Origin: an uncultured Pelagibacteraceae bacterium
GTDB lineage: Bacteria > Pseudomonadota > Alphaproteobacteria > Pelagibacterales > Pelagibacteraceae
Assembly (NCBI GenBank): GCA_902524635.1
Contig: CABZDY010000004.1
Location: 1 to 38,877 of the forward strand
Direction of reading: 5' to 3'
Length of the DNA stretch: 38,877 nucleotides
Part shown: positions 18,894 through 28,872 of the stretch, one piece after another
Numbering within the stretch: the stretch's first letter is position 1
Layout: each line of letters opens with the position of its first letter
Notes under the pieces: model-generated
What the model was told of the DNA's origin: nothing
Database searches by the model: none
The model's input: the letters and a program-made list of their open reading frames with translations, nothing else
Made by a program: the position numbers and the translations under genes

Positions 18894-19436
18894 ATGGAAG
18901 TTGTAAAAGATTTTTTTACTGATCTATATATCTTTGATATTGTTTATTTAGTTTTCACAGCACTATCCTTGATTACATGTACAAAAAAAGGTTTTTTATT
19001 GAGCGTTTTATCAGCCTCTAAATGGCTTTTAGCTTATGTTATTACTCTATTTCTATTTCCAAAAGTAAAGCCATATTTTGAGGATATAATTGATAGTGAA
19101 TATGTCCTTGATCTAGCGGTTGGTATAGGATTGTTCATAATAATTATTTTTTTAATTTTATTAATAAATAAAGGAATTAATAGAGCAGTCAATTACTCTG
19201 GATTAGGAAATTTAGATAGAATCTTTGGTTTCTTTTTTGGATTTATTAGATCTTACGTAATAGTTGTGTGTATTTATACAACTTTAAATATAATCTATAA
19301 CCACAAAAAATGGCCAATTAATTTAGATGATGCTTTTACATATGCATGGGTTGAAAAAGGTAGTAACTATCTTATAAAAGAATTTCCTGATAAAAAAGAA
19401 TATGAAGAAACTAAAGAAAAAGTTCAAGATATATGA
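18894..19436 (+). CDS. cvpA: CvpA family membrane protein
   Basis: This is a small integral membrane protein of 180 aa with four hydrophobic spans (about 15-30, 40-57, 72-93 and 105-132) and the family segment 'SGLGNLDRIFGFFFGFIRSY'. CvpA is tied to colicin V production and, in other bacteria, to envelope and bile-stress tolerance; its molecular role is unclear. It precedes purF with a 35-bp overlap, the same neighbour pair as in E. coli. Confidence 0.85.
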   Translation: MEVVKDFFTDLYIFDIVYLVFTALSLITCTKKGFLLSVLSASKWLLAYVITLFLFPKVKPYFEDIIDSEYVLDLAVGIGLFIIIIFLILLINKGINRAVNYSGLGNLDRIFGFFFGFIRSYVIVVCIYTTLNIIYNHKKWPINLDDAFTYAWVEKGSNYLIKEFPDKKEYEETKEKVQDI

Positions 19437-20871
19437 TCCTAAGATTAAGGAAGAGTGCGCAGTATTTGGAATAAGTAATTCCACTGATGCCTCTACCCTT
19501 ACCGCTTTAGGTCTTCATGCACTTCAACATAGGGGCCAAGAGGGTTGCGGTATTGTTTCATATGATGGAGAAAAGTATCATTCAGAAAAAAGATTTGGCT
19601 TAGTTGGTGATAACTTTAATGATGAAAAAGTTTTAAAGAAACTTCCTGGAAAATACTCAATTGGTCATAACCGGTATTCAACAACAGGAGGAACTGCTTT
19701 AAGAAATGTACAACCTTTTTTTGCTGATACAAATGCAGGTGGTATTGGTGTTGCACATAATGGTAATCTTACAAATGCTATAACTTTAAGAAATAAATTA
19801 GTTCAGGATGGTGCTATATTTTATACAACATCTGACACTGAAACTATTGTTCAATTGATTGCTAAATCAAAAAGAGGAAAAACGATAGATAAAATAATAG
19901 ATGCTATATTTCAAATCCAAGGTGGTTATGCACTTGTAATGATGACGCAAAATACTCTAATAGGTGTAAGAGATCCTTATGGAATTAGACCGTTAGTAAT
20001 TGGTAAATTGAAAAACTCATATGTATTTGCTTCTGAAACATGCGCCTTTGATATTATTGGAGCAAAATTTGTAAGAGAAGTTGAAAATGGAGAAATTGTT
20101 TATATCGAAAATGATGAGTTAAAAAGTATTAAACCATTTCCACCAAAAAAGATCAGACCTTGCGTATTTGAATATATTTATTTCTCTAGGCCAGATAGTA
20201 TTTTAAACGGCAAGACTGCGTATGAATATAGAAAAAATTTTGGAAAACAATTAGCGAAAGAGGATAAAATAGAAGCTGACTTAGTTGTGCCTGTCCCAGA
20301 CTCTGGGAACGCTGCAGCACTCGGATATGCTGAAGAAAAAGGTCTAAAATTTGATCTAGGTTTAATTAGAAATCATTATGTTGGAAGGACTTTTATTGAG
20401 CCCTCTCAACAAATTAGAAGTTTGGGAGTTAAGTTAAAATTAAATCCGAATATATCTGTGATTAAAGATAAAAGAATAATTCTAGTTGATGACTCACTTG
20501 TTAGAGGCACTACATCGTCAAAAATAGTGAAGATGTTATACGATTCTGGAGCAAAAGAAGTTCACGTGAGAATAGCAAGCCCAGAAATAAAATTTCCTGA
20601 TTTTTATGGTGTTGATACACCAACTAAAAAAGAACTTTTAGCTGCAAACAAATCTACAGCTGAAATATGTGAATTTATAAAGGCAAAATCATTAAAATTC
20701 CTAAGTTTGAATGGTTTATATTTGGGAATGGGATTTGAAAAAAGAAATGAAAATTATCCACAATTAACAGATCATCACTTTACTGGGGAATACCCTGTAA
20801 AAATAATAGACGAGCTTGGCGAAGATAAAGTAACCCAACTTTCTTTATTGAGTACCGCATCAAATAATTAA
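19402..20871 (+). CDS. purF: Amidophosphoribosyltransferase
   Basis: PurF commits PRPP to purine synthesis by adding ammonia from glutamine. The 489-aa protein has a short propeptide (18 residues) and then the nucleophile C19 in 'EECAVFGIS', so maturation by cleavage before Cys is expected. 'GLHALQHRGQEG', 'GHNRYSTTG' and 'AHNGNLTNA' mark the glutaminase domain, and 'ILVDDSLVRGTTS' is the PRPP loop. The region that holds the iron-sulfur cysteines in the B. subtilis enzyme reads 'NYPQLTDHHFTGEYP' here, so the cluster is probably absent. The start lies inside cvpA; no other ATG is available before the Cys. Confidence 0.94.
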   Translation: MKKLKKKFKIYDPKIKEECAVFGISNSTDASTLTALGLHALQHRGQEGCGIVSYDGEKYHSEKRFGLVGDNFNDEKVLKKLPGKYSIGHNRYSTTGGTALRNVQPFFADTNAGGIGVAHNGNLTNAITLRNKLVQDGAIFYTTSDTETIVQLIAKSKRGKTIDKIIDAIFQIQGGYALVMMTQNTLIGVRDPYGIRPLVIGKLKNSYVFASETCAFDIIGAKFVREVENGEIVYIENDELKSIKPFPPKKIRPCVFEYIYFSRPDSILNGKTAYEYRKNFGKQLAKEDKIEADLVVPVPDSGNAAALGYAEEKGLKFDLGLIRNHYVGRTFIEPSQQIRSLGVKLKLNPNISVIKDKRIILVDDSLVRGTTSSKIVKMLYDSGAKEVHVRIASPEIKFPDFYGVDTPTKKELLAANKSTAEICEFIKAKSLKFLSLNGLYLGMGFEKRNENYPQLTDHHFTGEYPVKIIDELGEDKVTQLSLLSTASNN

Positions 20872-20872
20872 T

Positions 20873-21430
20873 ATGAAAAAAGTAAGTTTTACAGAAATGA
20901 AGAATGGTACTAAAGACGACTATCAACTTTTAGAAAAATTAGAAAGTCAATATGAAAGAAAAACTGCAGATAGAATTTTAGATTATTTAGCTTCACAAAC
21001 TAGTACCCTTGAAGGTTATCAGATAACGAGATTAGAACACTCGTTACAAGCTGCAACAAGAGCATATAAGAATAAAGAAAGCGAGGAAATGATTGTAGCA
21101 ACATTATTACACGATCTTGGAGATGAGTTAGCTCCAATGAACCATTCTCAATACGCGGCATCAGTAATTAAACCTTATGTTTCAGAAAAAACTTATTGGA
21201 TTATTTTACATCATGGTCTATTTCAAACTTATTATTCTGCAGAACACTTAGGTGGAGATAAAAATGCAAGAGAAAAATATAAGGATGCAGAACATTATCA
21301 AGCAACAATAGATTTTTGCGAAAAGTATGATCAATCTTCATTTGATCCAAATTATAAATCAATGACTTTAAAAGATTTTGAGCCAATGGTTAGGAATATT
21401 TTTTCAAGAAAACCTTTCTACCATCATTAA
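20873..21430 (+). CDS. HD-domain protein, PhnZ/MVDO-like or phosphohydrolase
   Basis: This 185-aa protein has an HD-domain metal site: '[13 protein letters not shown]' (H56), '[16 protein letters not shown]' (H80, D81, H91) and '[11 protein letters not shown]' (H113/H114). The 'LEHSLQ...LLHDLG' pattern is close to that of PhnZ and related mixed-valent diiron oxygenases, and this subfamily is common and unassigned in Alphaproteobacteria (recalled). The residues I remember as PhnZ substrate contacts just before the first His do not clearly align, so the PhnZ reaction itself is not claimed. It starts 2 bp after purF and the DUF255 gene follows directly, so it is likely co-transcribed. It could be a phosphohydrolase or an oxygenase. 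Confidence 0.75.
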   Translation: MKKVSFTEMKNGTKDDYQLLEKLESQYERKTADRILDYLASQTSTLEGYQITRLEHSLQAATRAYKNKESEEMIVATLLHDLGDELAPMNHSQYAASVIKPYVSEKTYWIILHHGLFQTYYSAEHLGGDKNAREKYKDAEHYQATIDFCEKYDQSSFDPNYKSMTLKDFEPMVRNIFSRKPFYHH

Positions 21431-21431
21431 A

Positions 21432-23372
21432 TTGTCTAATATTTTAAAAAACGAAAAAAGTCCTTATCTCCAACAACATAAAGATAACCCAGTTGATTGG
21501 TTTCCTTGGAATAAAGAAACTTTAGATAAAGCAAAAAAAGAAAAAAAACCTATATTTTTAAGTGTAGGGTACGCAAGCTGCCATTGGTGTCATGTTATGG
21601 CCCATGAGAGTTTTGAAAACGAAGAAACTGCCAAACTAATGAACGAAAAGTTTATTAACATTAAAGTTGATAGAGAGGAAAGACCTGACTTAGATTATGT
21701 ATTTCAAAAAAGCTTATCAATACTAACTGGAGCTCAAGGTGGATGGCCATTATCAATGTTTTTAGACGAAAATGGTGTGCCATTTACAGGTGGAACGTAT
21801 TTCCCTCCCAAAGAAATTCAAGGAAGACCTGACTTTAAAAAAGTCCTAAATAATGTTCATAATGTTTACAATGAAAATAGAGAGAAAATTTTAGCTCAAG
21901 CACCTCAAGTTAAAGAAATATTCTCAAAAATTAATCAAAGATCTGCAGTTTTAAATCAACCTTTGGAGCCATTTGTTGAAAAAATTATTAATTATTTAGA
22001 TGAAAATAATGGAAGTTTCAAAGGAGCCCCAAAATTCCCTCAATTTTATTTATTTGATGCAATGTTTTACTTCTTTTTAAAGACTAAGAATAAAAATTAT
22101 TTTAAGCCTGTTGAAATTTTGCTCAATAATCTTTGTTCCAAAGGTATTTATGATCAACTAGAAGGAGGAATTTCAAGATATGCTGTTGATGAAAAATGGA
22201 TAATTCCCCACTTTGAAAAAATGCTTTATGACAATATCCAATTTATTGATCTCTTAACTAAATTTTATCAAAATACAAAAAATGATTATTTTAAAAATAA
22301 ACTTTTACAAACAATTCAATATTTTAATAATGAATTTAAAAACAAAGAACAATTATATGGTTCAGCATACGATGCTGATAGCGAAGGTGTTGAAGGAAAA
22401 TATTATGTTTGGTCGTATGAAGAATTAAAAAATCTTTTAAAAGAAGACATTAAATTACTAGAAAATAAGTACGAAATTTCGGAAAGCGGTAATTTTGAGG
22501 GTAATAACATTTTGGTGGAAAAAAATTTAATACTTGATGAAGATAAAAATAAGCTAAACCAAATAAAAAATAAATTACTTGATATTAGAAGAAAAAGAAT
22601 AAAACCATTTTTTGATGATAAATCGCAAACTGATTTAAATGCATATATGCTCCAAGTTCTTTTAAAAACTTCAGTAAATTTAGACGATGAAGATTTAAAA
22701 AGTAAGACAATTGAAACAATTGAAATACTAAATAAAAAATTAAATCAAAAAATTATTCATTGTTATGAAAATAAAGAAATAGAAACTTTTCTTGAGGACT
22801 ATGTGTATTATGCTCTACTAATGATAACACTTTATGAGGTTAATGCTGATAAAAAAGCTTTTGAAAAATCGATAAAAATAATGAATGATACTTGGGAATT
22901 ATTCTTTAATAAAGAAACTAGATTATTCCAGAAAAATATCATTAAAGATAATGATTTGTTTGCAAGTCCACTAGACTTAAATGATAGCAATATTCCAAAT
23001 GGTAATAGTGTTTATTTATTAATTTCAAATAAATTATATTCAATTACAAATGACAAAATATGGTCTGAAAGAATTGAAGTGCTTAAGAAATCATTTCACC
23101 AAGTAATAAACTCTTATTATTCACAGATGTTTAGCTTTATTAAAACCCTTGATATTTGCGATAATAGCTTATCATTCACATTCCATGGAACATCTCAGTC
23201 TATTAAGGAAATGCAGGTTTATTTACAAAAAGAATATCTAGGAGTTGGAACATTTGTTTACCAATTGAATAATGATACAAAACCTAGTGTCATTATATGC
23301 AAAAACCAAACTTGTTCTAACAAATTAACTAGTATAAATGAAGTTGTTGAATATCTTAGTAGGAGTAATTAA
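21432..23372 (+). CDS. DUF255 thioredoxin-fold protein (YyaL/SSP411 family)
   Basis: The protein has an N-terminal thioredoxin-like domain with '[13 protein letters not shown]' and '[12 protein letters not shown]', and '[16 protein letters not shown]'. An (alpha/alpha)6-barrel-like region with 'GAPKFPQF', '[21 protein letters not shown]' and '[15 protein letters not shown]' follows. This is the DUF255/YyaL family, with no settled function. The ORF track starts at an ATG at 21378, which adds 18 residues unlike the family and overlaps the HD gene by 53 bp. I prefer the TTG at 21432, one base after the HD gene's stop, giving 646 aa opening with the usual '[S/T]NxLxNEKSPYL' pattern. If that is wrong the start is 21378. 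Confidence 0.83.
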   Translation: MSNILKNEKSPYLQQHKDNPVDWFPWNKETLDKAKKEKKPIFLSVGYASCHWCHVMAHESFENEETAKLMNEKFINIKVDREERPDLDYVFQKSLSILTGAQGGWPLSMFLDENGVPFTGGTYFPPKEIQGRPDFKKVLNNVHNVYNENREKILAQAPQVKEIFSKINQRSAVLNQPLEPFVEKIINYLDENNGSFKGAPKFPQFYLFDAMFYFFLKTKNKNYFKPVEILLNNLCSKGIYDQLEGGISRYAVDEKWIIPHFEKMLYDNIQFIDLLTKFYQNTKNDYFKNKLLQTIQYFNNEFKNKEQLYGSAYDADSEGVEGKYYVWSYEELKNLLKEDIKLLENKYEISESGNFEGNNILVEKNLILDEDKNKLNQIKNKLLDIRRKRIKPFFDDKSQTDLNAYMLQVLLKTSVNLDDEDLKSKTIETIEILNKKLNQKIIHCYENKEIETFLEDYVYYALLMITLYEVNADKKAFEKSIKIMNDTWELFFNKETRLFQKNIIKDNDLFASPLDLNDSNIPNGNSVYLLISNKLYSITNDKIWSERIEVLKKSFHQVINSYYSQMFSFIKTLDICDNSLSFTFHGTSQSIKEMQVYLQKEYLGVGTFVYQLNNDTKPSVIICKNQTCSNKLTSINEVVEYLSRSN

Positions 23373-23381
23373 ATCATTAAT

Positions 23382-24671
23382 ATGAATAAAAGTAACATAA
23401 TAGATCATTTTAAATCAGGAATTAAGAAACCCATTAATACCAAAATAGGCGTTGAGCATGAAAAATTTCTTTTCTATAAGAAGAATAATAAAAGGATTAA
23501 TTATTCTACAATCAAAGAGATTTTCAAAATTTTATATGAATTCGGTTGGAAACCATCTTATGAAGGTGAGAATGTAATAGCATTAAACAAAGATAACAAA
23601 AGTATAACTTTAGAACCAGGTAATCAAATTGAGCTTGCAGGTGCTCAATTAATTAATATTCATGAAGTTTGTTCTGAAGCTAATAATTATTTATTTGAAC
23701 TTAAACAAGTTATTGAAAAATTAGAATTAAAAATAGTAAGCGCTGGATTTGATCCAATATCTGAGTTGTCTGAAATCCCAAATAATCCCAAAAAAAGATA
23801 TGAAGTTATGACAAAGGATATGCCTAAAGGTGGGTCGCTCAGTTTAGATATGATGTATAGAACATCTGGGACACAATTAAATCTAGACTACACGTCTGAA
23901 AATGACTTTATAAAAAAGTTTAAATTAGCAAATAGTTTAGTTCCATTATGTATTGCACTTTTCGCAAACTCATCAATTGTTGAGAAAAAAGATAGTAAAT
24001 ATTTATCATATCGATCAAAAGTGTGGCAAGAAACATCAAGGGGAGGTCTTCCAGAAATTTTTTTAGAAAATATTGATTTTGAAAAATACGCTGATTTTGT
24101 AATAGATTATCCAATACTATTTATAAAAAGTGGCGATAAATATTTACCAGGTAAAAATTATAAATTTTCTGATTATATGAATGGTAATATTCATGAAATA
24201 AATAAATCTTTACCAAGCATTGGCGATCTTGAATTACATTTAAGTACTATATTTACAGAGAATAGATTAAAACAATATATCGAATTAAGATCTATGGATA
24301 CTTGTGGTTGGAATTGTATCTGTGCTGGTCCTGCTTTTTTTACTGGACTTTTATATGGTAATTTAGACGAAGCATTAGAATTTATTTCAAAATGGGAAAA
24401 GAAAGATTTATTAAATGCTTACAAAGATGCGCCTAAGAAAGGGCTTGATACTAATTTAATGGGCAAAGATATGATTTACTGGATCTCTAAATTGTTAAAA
24501 ATTGCTGAGAAAGGCTTAGAAAAGAGAGATTTTATTGGAAAAAGCGGTACAAACGAAACTAAATACTTGGAACATCTAAACAAGATTATCAATAATAAAG
24601 AAACAGTCGCCAGTCATGTTATAAATAAATTCTCTAAATTTCAAAATTTAGAAGATTTATATGACAAATAA
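23382..24671 (+). CDS. gshA: Glutamate-cysteine ligase
   Basis: GshA joins glutamate and cysteine, the first step of glutathione synthesis. The 429-aa protein belongs to the plant/alphaproteobacterial type, seen in 'KIGVEHEKFLFY' (20-31), 'ITLEPGNQIELAGAQL' (about 75-90), 'MMYRTSGTQLNLDY' and 'ELRSMDTCGWNCICAGPAFF'. It overlaps gshB by 11 bp. SAR11 bacteria are known to need reduced sulfur compounds, so glutathione synthesis here would draw on imported organosulfur (inference). Confidence 0.9.
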   Translation: MNKSNIIDHFKSGIKKPINTKIGVEHEKFLFYKKNNKRINYSTIKEIFKILYEFGWKPSYEGENVIALNKDNKSITLEPGNQIELAGAQLINIHEVCSEANNYLFELKQVIEKLELKIVSAGFDPISELSEIPNNPKKRYEVMTKDMPKGGSLSLDMMYRTSGTQLNLDYTSENDFIKKFKLANSLVPLCIALFANSSIVEKKDSKYLSYRSKVWQETSRGGLPEIFLENIDFEKYADFVIDYPILFIKSGDKYLPGKNYKFSDYMNGNIHEINKSLPSIGDLELHLSTIFTENRLKQYIELRSMDTCGWNCICAGPAFFTGLLYGNLDEALEFISKWEKKDLLNAYKDAPKKGLDTNLMGKDMIYWISKLLKIAEKGLEKRDFIGKSGTNETKYLEHLNKIINNKETVASHVINKFSKFQNLEDLYDK

Positions 24672-25587
24672 AATAATAGGCATACAAGGCGATAGATTAG
24701 ATAAAATAAATATATCTTCTGATACATCAATATTTTTAGCGCATGAAGCTCAGAAATTAGGATATAAAATATTTTATTATACTCCTTCAAACTTATCCAT
24801 CATAAAAAATAAAACATATGCAAATGGTGTATTTGTTAAATTTAACTATGAGAGTAAAAAATTTTATAAAATTTACAAAAAACAAAAAATTGATGTTGAA
24901 AATCTTAAATTTATTTTAATTAGACAAGATCCTCCATTTAATTCAGAATATTTAATAACTACTCTTATTTTAGATGGCTTAAAAAAAGTAAAAGTAATAA
25001 ATAATCCAACTGCTATCAGAAATGTATCGGAAAAACTGTACTCGAAATATTTTGTTAAATTTATGCCAAATACTTTATTTTCAAATAATATTGATGAAAT
25101 AAAGAAGTTTTATAAACAAAATAAAAGTATGATTATGAAACCTATTAATGGGTATGGAGGTAACCAAATTCATCTCATTAAAAATAAGTTTAATAAAAAA
25201 CTTATTACAAATTTTTTAAGTAAAAATGGCCATTCAATGTTTCAAAAATTTTTAAAAAATATTTCTAAAGGAGATAAAAGAGTTTTTATTATTAATGGTA
25301 AAGTGTGTGGTGCAATTTCAAGAGTTCCTAAAAAAGGTTCATATTTGAGTAATATGAGCAAAGGTGCTTTGCCTAAGCTAACTAAACTTACAAAACAAGA
25401 ATTAAAAATTTCAAAAATTATTGGAAAAAAATTAAAGAATGATAATATTTATTTTGCTGGAATTGACTTCATAGATCAGAAACTAAATGGAGATATTAAT
25501 GTGACCTCTCCTACTGGATTAAAAACATACTATGACCTTTCTAAAATCAATCTTGCTAAGATATTTTGGAAAGGTTTAAGAGCTTGA
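24661..25587 (+). CDS. gshB: Glutathione synthetase
   Basis: GshB adds glycine to gamma-glutamylcysteine. The 308-aa protein matches prokaryotic GshB length (316 in E. coli). Motifs include 'ILIRQDPPFNSEYL', 'NNPTAIRNVSEKLYSKYF', 'MIMKPINGYGGNQIHLI' (ATP-grasp loop), 'KGDKRVFIINGKVCGA' and 'DINVTSPTGLKTYYDL' at the C-terminus. It is coupled to gshA by overlap, so both steps of glutathione synthesis are made together. Confidence 0.92.
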   Translation: MTNKIIGIQGDRLDKINISSDTSIFLAHEAQKLGYKIFYYTPSNLSIIKNKTYANGVFVKFNYESKKFYKIYKKQKIDVENLKFILIRQDPPFNSEYLITTLILDGLKKVKVINNPTAIRNVSEKLYSKYFVKFMPNTLFSNNIDEIKKFYKQNKSMIMKPINGYGGNQIHLIKNKFNKKLITNFLSKNGHSMFQKFLKNISKGDKRVFIINGKVCGAISRVPKKGSYLSNMSKGALPKLTKLTKQELKISKIIGKKLKNDNIYFAGIDFIDQKLNGDINVTSPTGLKTYYDLSKINLAKIFWKGLRA

Positions 25588-26459
25588 ATAAACTATCAAA
25601 TCAAAAGAAAGGTTCTCTCCTAGCCTTTGTTGCTGTAATGTTCATTACACCTGATTCATTACTTATAAGACTTTCAAATATCGAAACTTGGGGAATGCTT
25701 TTTTATAGAGGAGCCATACCTTTCTTTATAGTCTTAATTGGACTACTATTATTTTATAGGCAAAATTTTATTAATGCCTTTTTAAAAGTTGGTAAAGTTG
25801 GTATATTTTACGCAATTAGCTTTTCTATTTGTAACATCACTTTCATTATCTCTATTCAAAATACTAATGTAGCCAATACGTTGATTATGATTGCTTTAGC
25901 CCCAATGCTTTCTGCAATACTTGGAGCAATATTCTTAAAAGAAATGCCTAGTAAAGGGACTTGGATCGCCATTTTCATTACATTTTTAGCAGCTTTATTT
26001 ATTTTTTATGACTCTCTTCAAGTCGGCAATCTTTTTGGAAATATAATGGGATTTGTTACAGCTGCTGGATTAGCTATAAATGCAGTTCTTATTAGATATG
26101 CTAAAGACAGAGATCTTTTACCTTCTGCTGTAATGGGTAAATTAGGAGTTGCAGTATTTGCTTTCTTTTTTGTTGAAAACTTTAATTTAATTGGAACCGA
26201 TCAAATTTACATACCATTAATGTGTATTATTTGTGTTGCCCTACCTTTTGTTTTGGTAACAATTGCACCAAGATTTATACCAGCTGAAGAGGTAAATCTA
26301 TTTTTCTTATTAGAAACAATAATAGGTCCAATTTGGGTTTGGTTAGTTGTTAAAGAACAACCAACTTTGGAGACAATCATTGGAGGCGCCGTGATCATTA
26401 TCACTTTGGGTATTCACTCATTTATTAAACTAAGAGAGCCTGAAAAAATTATTAATTAA
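25566..26459 (+). CDS. DMT family (EamA) transporter
   Basis: This is a 297-aa inner-membrane protein with about ten spans in two EamA repeats. The second repeat ends 'FLLETIIGPIWVWLVVKEQPTLETIIGGAVI', the typical EamA closing motif. It is probably an exporter of small metabolites; the substrate is unknown. The track's ATG at 25566 overlaps gshB by 22 bp. A TTG at 25584 would overlap the gshB stop by 4 bp (TTGA) and has a GGAAAGG upstream, so the true protein may start MNKLSNQKKG. It resembles the truncated DMT gene at the other end of the window. Confidence 0.85.
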   Translation: MERFKSLNKLSNQKKGSLLAFVAVMFITPDSLLIRLSNIETWGMLFYRGAIPFFIVLIGLLLFYRQNFINAFLKVGKVGIFYAISFSICNITFIISIQNTNVANTLIMIALAPMLSAILGAIFLKEMPSKGTWIAIFITFLAALFIFYDSLQVGNLFGNIMGFVTAAGLAINAVLIRYAKDRDLLPSAVMGKLGVAVFAFFFVENFNLIGTDQIYIPLMCIICVALPFVLVTIAPRFIPAEEVNLFFLLETIIGPIWVWLVVKEQPTLETIIGGAVIIITLGIHSFIKLREPEKIIN

Positions 26460-26500
26460 TTTCTTGATTTAGCATCAAATCATCCATAGATAGCGAAATT

Positions 26501-27820
26501 ATGGAAAAGATACTTAAAAATTCATGGGCATTATTCACAGGCATGGGTTTAATTATGATAGCTCATGGATTTCAGGTTTCTTTACTTGGAGTAAGAGCTG
26601 TTCATGAAAGTTTCAGTTTAACTGCAACCGGTTTTATGTTGTCAGGTTATTTTGTAGGCTATTTTATAGGAGCAAAAACAGTTCCGATTTTAGTATCAAG
26701 AGTTGGTCATATAAGAGTATTTGCAGCTTTTGCATCAATTGCTTCTATCGTTGTTTTAGTCCACTCTATAATCGTTAATCCATTTACATGGTTTCTATTA
26801 AGAATTGCCTCAGGTTTTTCAATGGTATGTTTATATACAATTGCTGAAAGCTGGTTAAACGACCGAGCAAGCAATAAAAATAGAGGAAGTGTTTTATCAA
26901 TTTATATGATCGTTCTTTACGGATCTATGGCGATTGGAATGTTTTTTTTAAACTTCAGTAAGCCAGAAAATTTTCAGCCATTTATACTTGTTTCTTTATT
27001 CATGTCGCTTTCACTTGTTCCAATATTACTAACAAAGAAAAAACCACCAAAATTTAAAAAAATTATTGGAATGAAAATTAAAGAACTTTATGAAGCATCT
27101 CCCTTTGGAATGGTAAGTGCTCTTTTGTGTGGAATTTGTCACTCTGCAATGTTTGCTTTAATTGCTGTTTATGCAGCGTCAATGAATTTTAGTATTTTTG
27201 AAATTTCTTTTGTAACTTTTCTAATAGCTATTTCTGGCGCTATTTCACAATGGCCCATTGGTAAACTATCTGATATTTATGACAGAAGAACAGTCACAGT
27301 ATATTCTACATTTGCTTCGGCTTTCTTTGCGTTATGTGCAATTTTTTCAGTGGGTACTATGCATTTGCCTGATGGTTTAGCGAGCTCAAAGTTTTGGTTT
27401 TATATTTTTACAGGTTTGTATGCTTTCTTTAGTCTTCCTATGTTTGCATTAATTTTTGCTCACACTAATGATTTTATAGCTAAAGAAAAATTTGTAGCTG
27501 CAGGTGCAGGTTTACAATTTACCTTCGGAATGGGTGCAATTAGTGGACCTTTTTTATGTTCTATGTTTATGGATATAATTGGAGAAAATGGTTATTTTAT
27601 ATTTCTAATTATATTTCATTGTTTAATAGGAGCATACGGAATTTATAGAATGAATGTTAGAGAGGTTATTGAAAACCCAGACTCTCAATTCACCCCTCTT
27701 CCTACAACAATAACACCTATTGGCTTAGAACTTAATCCAGTAACAGAACCTATCGAGGAACCAGTAAAACCAGTAGGAACACAAGAAACGGTTACTGAAG
27801 AGAATAAGCCTTCCCAATAA
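26501..27820 (+). CDS. MFS transporter with proline-rich tail
   Basis: This 439-aa protein has twelve predicted spans (residues about 10 to 385). The MFS loop motif after span 8 reads 'GKLSDIYDRRTVTVYS', and 'RIASGFSMVCLYTIAESWLN' marks the family of YcaD-like transporters. The last 45 residues form a soluble, proline- and glutamate-rich tail ('TEPIEEPVKPVGTQE'). The substrate is unknown. A TTGATT / TAGATA pair with 17-bp spacing lies upstream (26464-26492), but it would put the transcript start almost at the ATG. Confidence 0.82.
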   Translation: MEKILKNSWALFTGMGLIMIAHGFQVSLLGVRAVHESFSLTATGFMLSGYFVGYFIGAKTVPILVSRVGHIRVFAAFASIASIVVLVHSIIVNPFTWFLLRIASGFSMVCLYTIAESWLNDRASNKNRGSVLSIYMIVLYGSMAIGMFFLNFSKPENFQPFILVSLFMSLSLVPILLTKKKPPKFKKIIGMKIKELYEASPFGMVSALLCGICHSAMFALIAVYAASMNFSIFEISFVTFLIAISGAISQWPIGKLSDIYDRRTVTVYSTFASAFFALCAIFSVGTMHLPDGLASSKFWFYIFTGLYAFFSLPMFALIFAHTNDFIAKEKFVAAGAGLQFTFGMGAISGPFLCSMFMDIIGENGYFIFLIIFHCLIGAYGIYRMNVREVIENPDSQFTPLPTTITPIGLELNPVTEPIEEPVKPVGTQETVTEENKPSQ

Positions 27821-27861
27821 TTAAAATCTTATTTAAAATTTTTAATCTGCTAAAATAGTTT

Positions 27862-28872
27862 ATGTCTAAAACTATAAATCTTGGAGTATTAGGTATTGAT
27901 CATGGTCATATCTTCGACATGCTTGATGAAATGTTTAAAGAGGGATGTAGTTGTAATTATTTTTGGACCGAAGGATCTCCGTTAATATTAGATGAATTTA
28001 GCAAAAAATATCCCCAAATAAAAAGAGTTGATAATAAAAGCGATATTTTAAATGACGATACAATTGATATGATTTTAATTTCATCCATTCCCAAAGATAG
28101 AGCAAATCTATCTATAGACGCAATGAAAGCTGGAAAAGATGTTATGGTTGATAAACCAGGATGTACAAATCTTATGCAACTTAACAATCTAAAACAAACT
28201 GTTAAAGATACTGGAAAAATTTGGTCAATTAATTTTTCAGAAAGATTTCATGTAGCCGCTGTTACAAAAGCCGAAGAGTTAGTTGCTGAAGGTAAAATTG
28301 GTAAAGTTAAACAGACAATTGGCACTGGTCCCCACAGGCAAGGTAATTATGAGAGACCTGATTGGTTTTATGATCGTAATAGTTATGGTGGAATAATAAC
28401 AGATATAGGCTCACATCAAATTCACCAATTTTTAGTATTTACTAATTCAAATGAAGCTAAAGTAAACCATGCGTTAGTTGAAAATACGACTAAGAAAGAA
28501 TTTGCTGGTTTTCAAGATTTCGGGGAAGTTAATCTTACGGGAAATGGTGGTCATGGATATGTTCGTTTAGATTGGTTTACTCCTGATGCGCTTCCTACCT
28601 GGGGAGATGGAAGGTTATTTATCCTGGGTGATAAAGGTTTTATTGAAATTAGAAAATACACAGATTTAGCAAAATCTGAAAAGGGAAATCACCTTTTTTT
28701 AGCAAATAATGATGAGGTTAAACATATTGACTGTTCAAATGTTAAGCTCACCTACTTTGCTAATTTAATTCAAGATGTTTTGAATAGAACTGATACTGCT
28801 TGTTCGCAAGAACTTACTTACTTATCAATGGAACTAGCAATTAAAGCTCAAGAATTAGCAGAAAAAAAATGA
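27862..28872 (+). CDS. Gfo/Idh/MocA family oxidoreductase (first of pair)
   Basis: This is a 336-aa NAD(P)-dependent dehydrogenase of the Gfo/Idh/MocA family, which typically acts on sugars, inositols or their acid derivatives. The N-terminal Rossmann region reads 'LGVLGIDHGHIFDM', unusual for lacking the plain GxGxxG. The catalytic lysine is K98 in 'VDKPG', where most members have EKP. D181 and H185 in 'DIGSHQIHQF' fit the second catalytic motif. It overlaps the next Gfo/Idh gene by 4 bp, so the two are co-translated and may act on related substrates. The substrate cannot be told from sequence. Confidence 0.85.
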   Translation: MSKTINLGVLGIDHGHIFDMLDEMFKEGCSCNYFWTEGSPLILDEFSKKYPQIKRVDNKSDILNDDTIDMILISSIPKDRANLSIDAMKAGKDVMVDKPGCTNLMQLNNLKQTVKDTGKIWSINFSERFHVAAVTKAEELVAEGKIGKVKQTIGTGPHRQGNYERPDWFYDRNSYGGIITDIGSHQIHQFLVFTNSNEAKVNHALVENTTKKEFAGFQDFGEVNLTGNGGHGYVRLDWFTPDALPTWGDGRLFILGDKGFIEIRKYTDLAKSEKGNHLFLANNDEVKHIDCSNVKLTYFANLIQDVLNRTDTACSQELTYLSMELAIKAQELAEKK

